Shown: piece by piece, positions 27,501 through 35,424 of the stretch
How the letters are laid out: each line of letters opens with the position of its first letter
Position numbering within the stretch: position 1 is the stretch's first letter
NCBI GenBank assembly: GCA_029263095.1
Contig: JAJCYA010000087.1
Coordinates: forward strand, 1 to 64,000
DNA: 64,000 nt
Origin: Acidimicrobiia bacterium
GTDB taxonomy: Bacteria > Actinomycetota > Acidimicrobiia > Spongiisociales > UBA11373
Direction: 5' to 3'
Notes under the pieces: generated by a model
The model's input: only the letters and a program-made list of their open reading frames with translations
Told to the model about the DNA's origin: nothing
The model's database searches: none
Translations under genes and position numbers: made by a program

Positions 27501-28385
27501 CTACTCCAACTCCTCGAGCGTTCGCGGGAAGTCGTCCTTGAGCAGTCGGCTGAGTGAGCGATCGGCGAGGATCTTCCCATCGGTCTGGCAGCCGGGGCAG
27601 TAGTTGGTTTCGTTCGAGGCGTAGACGATCCGTTGTACCGGTGATCCACAAGTCGGGCAGGTGGACCCGAATCTGCCGTGAACGGCCATCTCTTCGTGGA
27701 AGGCGGTGACCTTCTCGGGGAAGCCGCCGCCCACTTCGGATCGCAGCCGATCGGTCCACTCGGTGAGCACGACAACGATCGCGCCGTGAAGTCTGCTGAT
27801 GTCGTCGGACCCGAGCCGGTCGGTTCTCACGATCGGGCTGAGCCGAGCCCGGTGCATTATCTCGTCGGCGTATGCACCGCCGATTCCCGATATGAGCCGG
27901 GCATCCGTGAGAGAACGCTTGAGTGTGTGACGCTCGCGTTGCAGCGCGTCCGCGAGCTGCTGCACCGTCATCTCGAAGGGCTCGACACCGCCACGATCGT
28001 GCTCGATGAGAGCCTCTTCACCTTGGGCCACGTGGATGCTGGCGCGTTTCCTTGTTCCCTCCTCGGTAAAGAGCACCGTCCCCGTCGAAAAGTCAAATGC
28101 TGCCAGGCCTCGCTTCTTGGGGATGGCCGATCCGCCGTCTCGCCAACGAAGCCGACCAGCGACCATGAGGTGGATCACGACGAACAGCTCGTCTTCGAGT
28201 CCGAGGACGATCCGCTTTCCGATCCTGCGGATCTGCACCACTCGCCGTCCATCCACCGTCGAAACCGGAGGGTCAAACGTTCGGAGAACCCAGGGACTGG
28301 CGAGCCTGATCCGTTCCAATTGCTCCCCGAGTACTCGTGCTTCCAGGCACTCGATGTAGACGACGATGTCGGGAAGCTCGGGCAT
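27501..28385 (-). CDS. Formamidopyrimidine-DNA glycosylase family protein
   Basis: Fpg/Nei-type base excision repair enzyme, 294 residues. The catalytic N-terminus MPELPD gives Pro2 and Glu3 after Met removal. The central lysine region RIGKRIVLGL, the helix-two-turn-helix segment (DARLISGIGGAYADEIMHRARL) and the C-terminal zinc finger CPTCGSPVQRIVYASNETNYCPGCQ are all present. The zinc finger is followed by about 25 extra residues (ADRSLSRLLKDDFPRTLEELE), as in a subgroup of actinobacterial homologues that differ from classic Fpg; lesion preference cannot be assigned. It lies 12 bases downstream of cofE on the same strand and may be the third gene of that transcript. Confidence 0.88.
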   Translation of the reverse strand: MPELPDIVVYIECLEARVLGEQLERIRLASPWVLRTFDPPVSTVDGRRVVQIRRIGKRIVLGLEDELFVVIHLMVAGRLRWRDGGSAIPKKRGLAAFDFSTGTVLFTEEGTRKRASIHVAQGEEALIEHDRGGVEPFEMTVQQLADALQRERHTLKRSLTDARLISGIGGAYADEIMHRARLSPIVRTDRLGSDDISRLHGAIVVVLTEWTDRLRSEVGGGFPEKVTAFHEEMAVHGRFGSTCPTCGSPVQRIVYASNETNYCPGCQTDGKILADRSLSRLLKDDFPRTLEELE

Positions 28386-28397
28386 CGGGAGGGGCTT

Positions 28398-29105
28398 CTA
28401 CCGAAAGAAATCCTCGTGGGGCGGACGAACCAGGTCGGTAGCACGTCCCTCACCGCCTGCCACGTCGAGTCCGCGTATCAGTGCAGCAGGCACCGCATCA
28501 GCCTTGCCCATCACCAGGTCGGCTGCGGCTGCGATCTCATCGACGACGGCGATTTCGGTCACGGCGAGCTCACGCCCGGAAGCGTCCGTTGTTCCCTTGA
28601 GGTCGAGTAGTGCGTCGACGCCGGATAGTCCGATTGCCACATCGACCAGGCCGCGCCGCCACGGCCGACCGAACGTATCTGAAACGATCACGGCGATGGA
28701 TGACCCCGATGCGACTTCGAGGGCTCTCCGAATGCCATGAGCCGACCGGTCCGGATCGCGCGGGAGCAGGACCGCGACCCCGGCTGCCGCGTTCGACCTG
28801 TCGACACCAGCGTTGGCGCAGATGAAGCCGTGTCGGGTGCGCGCTATAACGAGATCGCCACGTCTGCGCAGGACCTCCACCGATTCATCGAGCACGATCC
28901 TGCGGTAGGCGGCATCCTCGTCGTCGCCCGCGAGCGGCATGACGGCGCCTTCCGCTTTCGAGATGATCTTGTGGGTTATGACTACGACATCTCCGTCTAC
29001 TAGCGCGAGGCCCGCACTGTCGAGTGAGGAGAGCAGAAGCCGGGGCAGATCGTCACCCTCCGACACTTCCGGGATCCCCAGCAATGGGTGGATCGTGAGT
29101 GTCAT
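28398..29105 (-). CDS. cofE: Coenzyme F420-0:L-glutamate ligase
   Basis: Adds glutamate to F420-0 using GTP, the step performed by the N-terminal part of actinobacterial FbiB. 235 residues, so the ligase domain stands alone without the FbiB nitroreductase-like C-terminal domain. Motifs: LGIPEVSEGDDLP, DGDVVVITHKIISKAEG, RHGFICANAGVDRSN, LPRDPDRSAHGIR and VIVSDTFGRPWRRGLVDVAIG. The start overlaps the stop of cofD by 4 bases, so the two are translationally coupled. Confidence 0.94.
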   Translation of the reverse strand: MTLTIHPLLGIPEVSEGDDLPRLLLSSLDSAGLALVDGDVVVITHKIISKAEGAVMPLAGDDEDAAYRRIVLDESVEVLRRRGDLVIARTRHGFICANAGVDRSNAAAGVAVLLPRDPDRSAHGIRRALEVASGSSIAVIVSDTFGRPWRRGLVDVAIGLSGVDALLDLKGTTDASGRELAVTEIAVVDEIAAAADLVMGKADAVPAALIRGLDVAGGEGRATDLVRPPHEDFFR

Positions 29106-30022
29106 GGAAGATCGAGGAGCCAGCGGGCGAAACGCGCCGCCGCTTCGGCCTCAGCAAATCTGGTGTCGGTGGCGTGGATCTGCACTACGCCGGCGAGCGT
29201 ATCGACATCGGCGGCATCAGCGGTATCGACCACGAGGTCGGATAGGAGTCCGTCGTAGGCGGCGAGCACACCGGCGTTCCCGGCAGGTAGCCCGAGCGAT
29301 GCCATGACCCGATCGGCCGGCCCCTTGAGCGCCGTGCCGCCGAAGAGCGGGCTCACGGCAACAACTCGCGCAGCCGCGGCCACGGCTTCCTTGATCTCAT
29401 CGACGGCGAGGATCGGGTGAATCGAGAGCGGCGGGTTGGATGGTGCAATGAAGACGGTTTCGGACGACGTGATGGCCTCGATGACCCCCGGCGCCGGCCG
29501 AGCCTCGGCCCTTCCTGAGTACTCGAGTTCGATGACTTCATCGCGATGCTGTCGCCTGACGAAGTAGTCCTGAAACGCCAACCAACCCGCCTCGGTCGTG
29601 TTGAGTCTGGTACGTAGCCGATCGTCGGTGGCCGGCAGGATCGTCACTGGGACTCCGAGGGCGGCGCAGATCTCGCGGGTCACTTTCGAGAGCGGAACGC
29701 CATCATCCAGCATCTCGGTTCGCCGGAGGCAGAGGGCAAGATCGCGATCTCCCAGTCGAAACGAGGTGTCGACGCCGAGGGTGTCGAGCGCGGCCAAGAC
29801 CGCAAACGTGTCTCCGGCGACCCCCCAGCCGTGGGGGCCCTCGAGCCCCGCCAGTGTGTAGGTGACCGTGTCGAGGTCGGCGGCCACGTGGGTGCCGTAG
29901 ATCCGGTCATCGTCGCCCACGTTGACGATCACGGTGAGGCTCTCGCTCGGAATGACGGCTGCCAAACCGCGGGCGAGTCTGGCTCCGCCAACACCTCCGG
30001 CGAGGAGAGTTGTACTGCTCAA
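29102..30022 (-). CDS. cofD: 2-phospho-L-lactate (or phosphoenolpyruvate) transferase of F420 synthesis
   Basis: CofD/FbiA joins the guanylylated phospho-acid to the deazaflavin Fo. 306 residues. It opens with LLAGGVGGARLARGLAAVI, the family's nucleotide loop, followed by VNVGDDDRIYGTHVAADLDT, LGDRDLALCLRR and FIAPSNPPLSIHPILA. The start is TTG at 30022 with AAGGG seven bases upstream. A longer frame to 30067 would overlap the divergent glycosyltransferase start and is not homologous. In actinobacteria this gene often neighbours mannose and wall glycan genes, as here. In this phylum phosphoenolpyruvate rather than phospholactate may be the substrate. Confidence 0.93.
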   Translation of the reverse strand: MSSTTLLAGGVGGARLARGLAAVIPSESLTVIVNVGDDDRIYGTHVAADLDTVTYTLAGLEGPHGWGVAGDTFAVLAALDTLGVDTSFRLGDRDLALCLRRTEMLDDGVPLSKVTREICAALGVPVTILPATDDRLRTRLNTTEAGWLAFQDYFVRRQHRDEVIELEYSGRAEARPAPGVIEAITSSETVFIAPSNPPLSIHPILAVDEIKEAVAAAARVVAVSPLFGGTALKGPADRVMASLGLPAGNAGVLAAYDGLLSDLVVDTADAADVDTLAGVVQIHATDTRFAEAEAAARFARWLLDLP

Positions 30023-30035
30023 TGGCGACCCTTCA

Positions 30036-30041
30036 TAGAAT
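30036..30041 (+). promoter_or_regulatory. -10 box TAGAAT, leaderless start
   Basis: TAGAAT lies 10 bases before the ATG at 30052 of the large glycosyltransferase gene. Confidence 0.5.
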
Positions 30042-30051
30042 GCTGTTTCGC

Positions 30052-32847
30052 ATGTCCACCGATTCAACTCCCACCGACGCGCCGTCGACCGCTCCTCAGG
30101 TCGCCGCCATCGTCTCAGCGGGAGATCCCGACCTGCTGAGCCGCTGTCTTTCGGCGATCGGCTCTCAAGTCTATGGTGCCACCAAGGTGCTCGTGGTGGG
30201 TGGCGACGACGAGATCCGCCACATCGCAGGGGAGTTCGACGCCGCGTGGCGACCCAACCTGCGGGCCGCTATCGCGTCGATCGGTCCTGAGTTCACGTTT
30301 GTATGGGCGCTGCGCGAACGCGCGATTCCCGATCCACAAGCGCTGCGGATACTCGTGCAAGACGCAGCACGGGTTGGAGCCGCCGTCGCCGGCTCCAAGA
30401 TCGTCGATGCCGACCGGACCGACCTGCTGGTCGCTGTGGGTTATGCCACGGATGCCTTCGACGCCCCGTACAGCGGTCTTCAACCTGAAGAGCTGGACCA
30501 GGAGCAATACGACGTGATCCGCGATGTCGCGGCTGTGTCCGGCGTGTCGGTGCTCATACGGCGGGATCTATACCTTGGCCTCGGTGGGATCGATCGTGTG
30601 ATGGCTCCGACTGCGGCCGCGATCGACTTCTGCCAACGAGCCCGGTTGCGCGGGGCGCGTGTTGTAGTGATTCCCGGCAGCGTTGTCTCATACGACGGCG
30701 ATGAGGGGTCATCGGATTGGCTCGAGCGTGCCAGTGAGATTCGGGCGATGATCAAGTCGTACAGCGCTCTCACTCTTCTATGGACGCTTCCGCTCGCGAT
30801 GTTGATCGGGTTGGTCGAAGGCGTGGGTCGGATTCCTTTCGGCAGGTTCCCTCTTCCTGGAGTGATTGCCGCCTGGCTGTGGAATGTCCCGCGCCTTCCG
30901 ACCGCGATACGCCAGCGCATCCAGGTTCGGCGAGGGCGGGAAGCGGGCGACGAAGAGCTGTTCCGCTATCAGGTAGCGGGATCGGCACGGCTGAGGTCGT
31001 TGTGGGACGACGCGATGCTGCGGATTCGGGATCGGTTCCCAGAGGGCATCCTGTCGGGATTCGCCGACGCAGTGGAGGCCGGCCAGCAGCGCATCCAGCA
31101 TCCGGCCTTCTTCGTCGGATCGGTCGTCGTCTTCATCGCTTTCATAGCCACGAGGGAGGTGTGGACAGAGCACCTACCCATCGTTGGCTTCTCCCTGCCT
31201 CCCCCCGATTCCGCAAGCGACACGCTGCGGTCCTACGCCGGTGGTTGGAATCCGGCGGGGTTCGGGTCTCCGGAGGCGCTCAGACCGGGGATCGGGGCGG
31301 TTGCTCTGATCCAGCTTCTTGCATTCGGAAGCGGTGGTCTCGCCGTCGCAATCGTCACTCTGGCTTCATTCCTATTCGGCGGGTTTGGTGTGGGACGGTT
31401 GCTCAGGATCTGGGGTATCAGGTCGGTCGCGGGATATCTGGCGGGTGTCGTGTTTATGGCCGGCCCTGCGGTCATCGCGGCTACCGGCGCCACTCACTGG
31501 TCCATCATCCCGGCCATGGGTGCCCTGCCGTGGGCCGTGAGATCGGTACTGGGACCTCGTCCGGATTCCCGCATCGCCGGACTCGCTGCGCTCGCGGGGG
31601 CCACCTTTGCGACGGGTGTGGTTGCGATCTTCGTGCCGATAGCGCTCGTGGTTCCGATGCTGGCGGTCGTCAGCTGGGCTGTACTCGGGGTAGGGAAGCG
31701 GTGGGGATCCGTTGGCCGCATCACCCTTGCCACGTTCTTGGCCCTGCCCCTTCTCATGCCCTGGTTGCTGTACCTGGATCCTCTCGATTTTGCCCAGTCA
31801 GGTGGTGCGGCGTACTGGGAACCGGCATGGCCTGCGGTGGTTGCCCTCGCAGCGGCCGCCTTCGGATCCGTCTTCGGGGGTGACAAGACGATCGCGACTG
31901 TGGGTGGGTGGGGAGCGCTCATGGCAGTGACTGGAGCTCTCGCGGCGCGCACCGGGGATTTCGGCATGGGGGAAGAGCTGATGCTCGCTGCCCTCATACT
32001 CAACGGACTGGGCGTAGCAGTGGCGGTTGGGGCGGCTCTCGAAGCGGCCGCTCGCCGCCGCGAGACCGGTGGGTGGCATTCGGTCGCAGCGCTCGTGGGT
32101 GGCGTCGGCGCGGCTGTACTCGTCCTGGGCACGCTTGCTCTGACCGGGCCGGGTCGGGCCGGTCTCCCCGAAGATGAGCTGACCGGAACCTTCGGATTCG
32201 CTGCCCCGCCAGGGGTAGAGCCAGCCCGCGTCTTGTTGTTCGGCGAGGCGTCAACACTTCCGGGCACTTCTCGTCAGATCGATGGTCTTGGATACCGAGT
32301 GTTCGTTCCGCCGTACCCGACGTCTCGGGAGGCCTATCTCAACGATGAGCGGCTCGCCGACGAGGCGCTTCACTCACTTCTACAGGATCTGATAGACGGC
32401 CGGTCGCGCCGCGCTGGTGCGGCTCTGGCTGAGTTTGGGGTCGGTTGGGTGGCCTTTACTGAGCCGAGTCCCCTGGAGGCGCTGTTCGAGTCTCAACTCG
32501 ATTTCGTGACGCTGCGTTCGCTCGACTTCCCCGTCTTTCGAAACGAATCAACGGCTGCCGTCGCCAGTACGGGTGATGGAGTGGTGTGGCACGCCGATGG
32601 TGCAGGGTTTGTGGCTCCAGAAGGTGAATCCGACGGTTCGGTCTTCGTTGCGAGCAACGCCGACTTCAGGTGGGGGCCGGGTGAGTGGTCGCAGTCGGAT
32701 TGGGGCAATCTCGTTCTTACCCAGGATTCCGAGATTCGCTTTGCATCCAACGGTACGCGGCAACTCGCCGCGTACGGGGCGCTGTTGTGGCTCGTGGCGT
32801 TGGGAGCTGCGTTCCTTGCACCCCGCATCAGGGGTGGTGAGCGATGA
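30052..32847 (+). CDS. GT2-family glycosyltransferase fused to a large polytopic membrane domain
   Basis: 931 residues. Residues 10-230 are a GT-A domain of GT2 type (VAAIVSAGDPDLLSRCLSAI, AVSGVSVLIRRDLYLGLGG, IDFCQRARLRGARVVVIPG). After it come a segment near the membrane and then some 12 predicted membrane helices from about residue 235 to 710, and a soluble C-terminal domain to 910 followed by a last helix (LAAYGALLWLVALGAAFLAP). Such fusions sit beside cofD and a DUF5719 gene in many actinobacteria and are thought to help build cell-surface glycans; the product is unknown. The GT-A part has diverged and I see no clear DxD. TAGAAT 10 bases before ATG 30052 fixes the start. The stop overlaps the next gene by 4 bases. 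Confidence 0.82.
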   Translation: MSTDSTPTDAPSTAPQVAAIVSAGDPDLLSRCLSAIGSQVYGATKVLVVGGDDEIRHIAGEFDAAWRPNLRAAIASIGPEFTFVWALRERAIPDPQALRILVQDAARVGAAVAGSKIVDADRTDLLVAVGYATDAFDAPYSGLQPEELDQEQYDVIRDVAAVSGVSVLIRRDLYLGLGGIDRVMAPTAAAIDFCQRARLRGARVVVIPGSVVSYDGDEGSSDWLERASEIRAMIKSYSALTLLWTLPLAMLIGLVEGVGRIPFGRFPLPGVIAAWLWNVPRLPTAIRQRIQVRRGREAGDEELFRYQVAGSARLRSLWDDAMLRIRDRFPEGILSGFADAVEAGQQRIQHPAFFVGSVVVFIAFIATREVWTEHLPIVGFSLPPPDSASDTLRSYAGGWNPAGFGSPEALRPGIGAVALIQLLAFGSGGLAVAIVTLASFLFGGFGVGRLLRIWGIRSVAGYLAGVVFMAGPAVIAATGATHWSIIPAMGALPWAVRSVLGPRPDSRIAGLAALAGATFATGVVAIFVPIALVVPMLAVVSWAVLGVGKRWGSVGRITLATFLALPLLMPWLLYLDPLDFAQSGGAAYWEPAWPAVVALAAAAFGSVFGGDKTIATVGGWGALMAVTGALAARTGDFGMGEELMLAALILNGLGVAVAVGAALEAAARRRETGGWHSVAALVGGVGAAVLVLGTLALTGPGRAGLPEDELTGTFGFAAPPGVEPARVLLFGEASTLPGTSRQIDGLGYRVFVPPYPTSREAYLNDERLADEALHSLLQDLIDGRSRRAGAALAEFGVGWVAFTEPSPLEALFESQLDFVTLRSLDFPVFRNESTAAVASTGDGVVWHADGAGFVAPEGESDGSVFVASNADFRWGPGEWSQSDWGNLVLTQDSEIRFASNGTRQLAAYGALLWLVALGAAFLAPRIRGGER

Positions 32848-34175
32848 GACGTAGCCTCCTAGTCGCTCTCATCTTGGCTCTCGGAGGTCTGGCGGCGATT
32901 CTGCCTCCGCCCGACCCACCGCCCGAACCTCTCGCCGGTCTGATCATCGATCGGCCCGGTATCGAGTCTCCGGTGGACGCCAGCATCTGGTATTGCCCTT
33001 GGTCTCAGGCCAACGCGGCACGCGATTCGTTCTTCGGTGTGGCTTCGATGGCCGCGGCAGACGCCGATTTCACATTCCCCGTCGCGATCCCCGGTGAACC
33101 CGCCGACAATGCTTCGGCTCAGACGATGGGTCCGGGCGCCGCAATGATCACACTCTCCGATGTCGCGCAGCGTGGTGACTCTCCCGGCTTTGTGGAATTC
33201 AGTGACGGCCCGGCAGGGGCCAGCGTGACCGTCATCGGCGACGTGCTTACGGCGGACAGTTGTGTCTCCCAGGGACCCGACGAATGGTTCTTTGCCGGAG
33301 GTTCGACTCTCACGGGCGAACGCCTGCGGCTTCGGCTGTTCAACCCGTTCCCTGAGACGGCCAAGGTTACGGTGACCGGGTTCAGCGAGATCGGCGTTGA
33401 GGCACTCGGAGAGCTGCGTTCGGTATCGATCAACCCCAGATCATGGCGGGACATCGATTTCGAGGAGATGCTGCGTCAAAGACAGGCACTCGTGATATCG
33501 GTACGGGTAGACGAGGGGCTCGTCGTGCCAGCCATGTCCTACGCCCAGGGCGACGACGAGGCATGGTGGCTTGGTGGCGATCTCTCCAGTGCGTGGGAGT
33601 TCCCGGTCGCTCGCACCGGCGGTCTCAGCGAAGGTGCAGTCGTGGTCGGGAACCCCAACTTGGCGGATGTCACCGTCACCGTTGATATCTACACGTCTGA
33701 CGGCCCCGAACGATCGGCCTTCGAATTCACGATTCCGGGCGAAACACCACTGCGAATCGATCTCAGTTCGGCACTGAGCGATGCGGTGGGCGTGCGCATC
33801 TCGGCGACTGCTCAGGTGGCGGCCGGGGTCGTCGCGACGGGAAGCGCGGGCACGGCGGTCACTCGAGGTTCACCTGCACCGGCCCGAGCATGGTTGCTGC
33901 CGGGGCTGCGCTCGGTTGGTCTCAACGAGGGCACGTTGTGGTTGATGAACTCAGGGTTCGAGCAGATCTCAGTCACTGTGAGTGAGCTCACCGGAGCGGC
34001 CGCGATCAACTCTCAGGTGCTCGTCGAGCCCGGCGCCCAGGTGGCGGTGCCGATTGCGGAATCAGATGCGCTCGGTGTTCTAGTGGAGGCGAACGCCCCG
34101 TTCACCGCAGCGTGGTCGGTGGATGGGCCGTCTGGTATTGCGTTCTCCGCTGGTTTGGCCGCTATTGATGAGTGA
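32844..34175 (+). CDS. DUF5719 family exported protein
   Basis: 443 residues. A short N-terminal signal or anchor (LLVALILALGGLAAILPPP) precedes repeats of a beta-rich domain: ASIWYCPWSQANAARDSFFG, LRLRLFNPFPETAKVTV, VVVGNPNLADVTVTVDIYTSD, LWLMNSGFEQISVTVSEL. This pattern is that of DUF5719 proteins, which in actinobacteria follow the GT2-membrane fusion next to cofD. It is probably extracytoplasmic and may assist the glycan pathway; no activity is known. ATG overlaps the stop of the glycosyltransferase gene (ATGA), so the two are coupled. Confidence 0.75.
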   Translation: MRRSLLVALILALGGLAAILPPPDPPPEPLAGLIIDRPGIESPVDASIWYCPWSQANAARDSFFGVASMAAADADFTFPVAIPGEPADNASAQTMGPGAAMITLSDVAQRGDSPGFVEFSDGPAGASVTVIGDVLTADSCVSQGPDEWFFAGGSTLTGERLRLRLFNPFPETAKVTVTGFSEIGVEALGELRSVSINPRSWRDIDFEEMLRQRQALVISVRVDEGLVVPAMSYAQGDDEAWWLGGDLSSAWEFPVARTGGLSEGAVVVGNPNLADVTVTVDIYTSDGPERSAFEFTIPGETPLRIDLSSALSDAVGVRISATAQVAAGVVATGSAGTAVTRGSPAPARAWLLPGLRSVGLNEGTLWLMNSGFEQISVTVSELTGAAAINSQVLVEPGAQVAVPIAESDALGVLVEANAPFTAAWSVDGPSGIAFSAGLAAIDE

Positions 34176-34545
34176 GCCGTGGGTGCGGGCGGTTGTCACG
34201 ATCGCAGGAGTCGGTGTTGTCCTCTTGGTGGCGTATCTGGGCCGCCGACGGGAACGTCGTGACGCGGCCGGAACGCCCTTGCGGCTCGACGGGATCCAGG
34301 GACGGGTGTTGTTCTTCACTGATGCCGCTTGCGCGCGATGTGACCTCGTGCGCGATCGGCTGGACTCGCTCGGGGCAGCCTTCGCCGAAATCGCCTACAA
34401 CCATGAGCCGGATCTCCACCTGGCGATCGGAGTGACGGGGGTTCCTCTCCTCGTCGTGCGCGACGGTGCTGGTGCTGTCGTGGACAGGGTGGCCGGAGTA
34501 GCCTCCGAGCGACGGATTCGCCGTGCCCTCTCTCATCTCGTGTGA
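34168..34545 (+). CDS. Membrane-anchored thioredoxin-fold protein
   Basis: 125 residues. One N-terminal membrane segment (AVVTIAGVGVVLLVAYLG) followed by a charged stretch and a thioredoxin-like domain with a CxxC pair in FFTDAACARCDLVRDRLDSL and the cis-proline region TGVPLLVVRD. It could be a redox protein or a degenerate thioredoxin-like carrier. The polarity of the single span would place the domain in the cytoplasm or outside depending on topology; the Arg-rich RRRERR after the span favours an inside domain. ATG at 34168 overlaps the DUF5719 stop by 8 bases, so coupled. Confidence 0.65.
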   Translation: MSEPWVRAVVTIAGVGVVLLVAYLGRRRERRDAAGTPLRLDGIQGRVLFFTDAACARCDLVRDRLDSLGAAFAEIAYNHEPDLHLAIGVTGVPLLVVRDGAGAVVDRVAGVASERRIRRALSHLV

Positions 34546-34616
34546 TCGAATCCCATGTGACCGCGGAGCATCCGTGCGACGATCGGGGTATGCGTCGATA
34601 ACCACACCAATGTGAT

Positions 34617-34622
34617 TATCCT
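34617..34622 (+). promoter_or_regulatory. -10 box TATCCT, leaderless start
   Basis: TATCCT is 8 bases before the ATG at 34631 of the DUF3499 protein. Confidence 0.5.
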
Positions 34623-34630
34623 GCCTGCCA

Positions 34631-34858
34631 ATGACCGAACTGTGTATTCGTTGTTCTGCTCCTGCCGGGATCGTCATGTCGTTCTCATACTTCGACAGGA
34701 CGGTGTGGCTTGACGATCTCACCGAAGCTGTGGCTCCCGGGGTCGCCTATCCCCTGTGCGAGGAGCACGCCGGGAGGATGACCCCACCTGTCGGCTGGAC
34801 GCTGGTGGACCGCCGCACGGCGACGCGACCGCTGTTTGTTTCTCTCGAAGTTGCCTAG
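34631..34858 (+). CDS. DUF3499 family small zinc-binding-like protein
   Basis: 75 residues. A CxxC-like N-terminus (MTELCIRCSAPAG), a central FSYFDRTVWLDDL segment and a C-terminal YPLCEEHAGRMTPPVGW match the actinobacterial DUF3499 family; cysteines plus the CEEH motif suggest one bound zinc. Function unknown. In other actinobacteria DUF3499 genes lie between the cofD/whiB region and phosphomannomutase, as here. TATCCT 8 bases upstream indicates a leaderless transcript. A hypothetical small gene follows within 4 bases. Confidence 0.8.
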   Translation: MTELCIRCSAPAGIVMSFSYFDRTVWLDDLTEAVAPGVAYPLCEEHAGRMTPPVGWTLVDRRTATRPLFVSLEVA

Positions 34859-34861
34859 CAC

Positions 34862-35179
34862 TTGCCGATCGATCGAGATGTCCTCGAGGCCGTCCGCGAA
34901 ATGGACGAACACGACCTGCGTCGCCTCCTCATTCTTGCTCGGGCCCGGCTCGAGAATCGTGGTGTCTCCTTCGAGACGGGGTCTGGTCCGAAGGTGCGAC
35001 TTCGCGAGCAATGGGTTCGCTGCGGCAAGGAGGCCTGCTCGAAGTGTCCCCACGGTCCCTACTGGTACGCGTTTTGGCGCGAGGACGGCAAACGCCGGTC
35101 CCGGTACGTCGGGAAGCTCGACGAGGAATCGATCAATCCCTCCGGGGTACGTGCCGAATCTGGCCTGAGTGGAGAATGA
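34862..35179 (+). CDS. Small Cys-rich hypothetical protein
   Basis: 105 residues from a TTG start at 34862; another possibility is ATG at 34901. The N-terminal half is helical (LEAVREMDEHDLRRLLILAR). The C-terminal half has VRCGKEACSKCPHGPYWYAF followed by WREDGKRRSRYVGKL. The C-x4-C-x2-C and GPYWYA...RSRYVGK pattern is seen in short proteins often found alone or in plasmid contexts (DUF6788-like), and may bind zinc and nucleic acid, but this is inference. No ribosome binding site precedes TTG, so it would depend on coupling to the DUF3499 gene 4 bases upstream. Confidence 0.5.
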   Translation: MPIDRDVLEAVREMDEHDLRRLLILARARLENRGVSFETGSGPKVRLREQWVRCGKEACSKCPHGPYWYAFWREDGKRRSRYVGKLDEESINPSGVRAESGLSGE

Positions 35180-35189
35180 GGAGGAAGGT

Positions 35190-35387
35190 ATGAGCCGTAG
35201 GCGCGAGCCGACGACTATCGAGTGCTCGGAATGTGGGGCTTCTGATGCCATCCAGATCGAGATCACACTCCCAGATCAGTCTGACGTGACGTTCAACTCC
35301 TGTCACCGGTGCGAGAACAAGTGGTGGAAGGCAGGAGCCACGGTCCTCGATCTGACGACCGTTCTGGAGAAGGCCCGGCGACGCTGA
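35190..35387 (+). CDS. Small zinc-ribbon protein
   Basis: 65 residues with two cysteine pairs, IECSECGASD and FNSCHRCENKWW, spaced as in a zinc ribbon; the fold resembles TFIIS-like ribbons (CHRCENKWW). Such small ribbons may bind nucleic acid or partner proteins. ATG at 35190 has a very strong GGAGGAAGG just upstream, unlike most neighbours. It lies 10 bases after the Cys-rich gene. Confidence 0.65.
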   Translation: MSRRREPTTIECSECGASDAIQIEITLPDQSDVTFNSCHRCENKWWKAGATVLDLTTVLEKARRR

Positions 35388-35410
35388 AACCACTCGCGGG
35401 GCGGCGGCGT

Positions 35411-35416
35411 TAGCCT
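35411..35416 (+). promoter_or_regulatory. -10 box TAGCCT, leaderless start
   Basis: TAGCCT is 8 bases before the GTG at 35425; the same hexamer and spacing as at 1083. Confidence 0.5.
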
Positions 35417-35424
35417 GCCATACC

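Noticed and set aside
30780-31883. Long overlapping plus-strand frame inside the GT2-membrane gene
   Set aside because: Another shadow; composition is Arg/Gly/Ser-rich noise and the other frame gives clean membrane helices.
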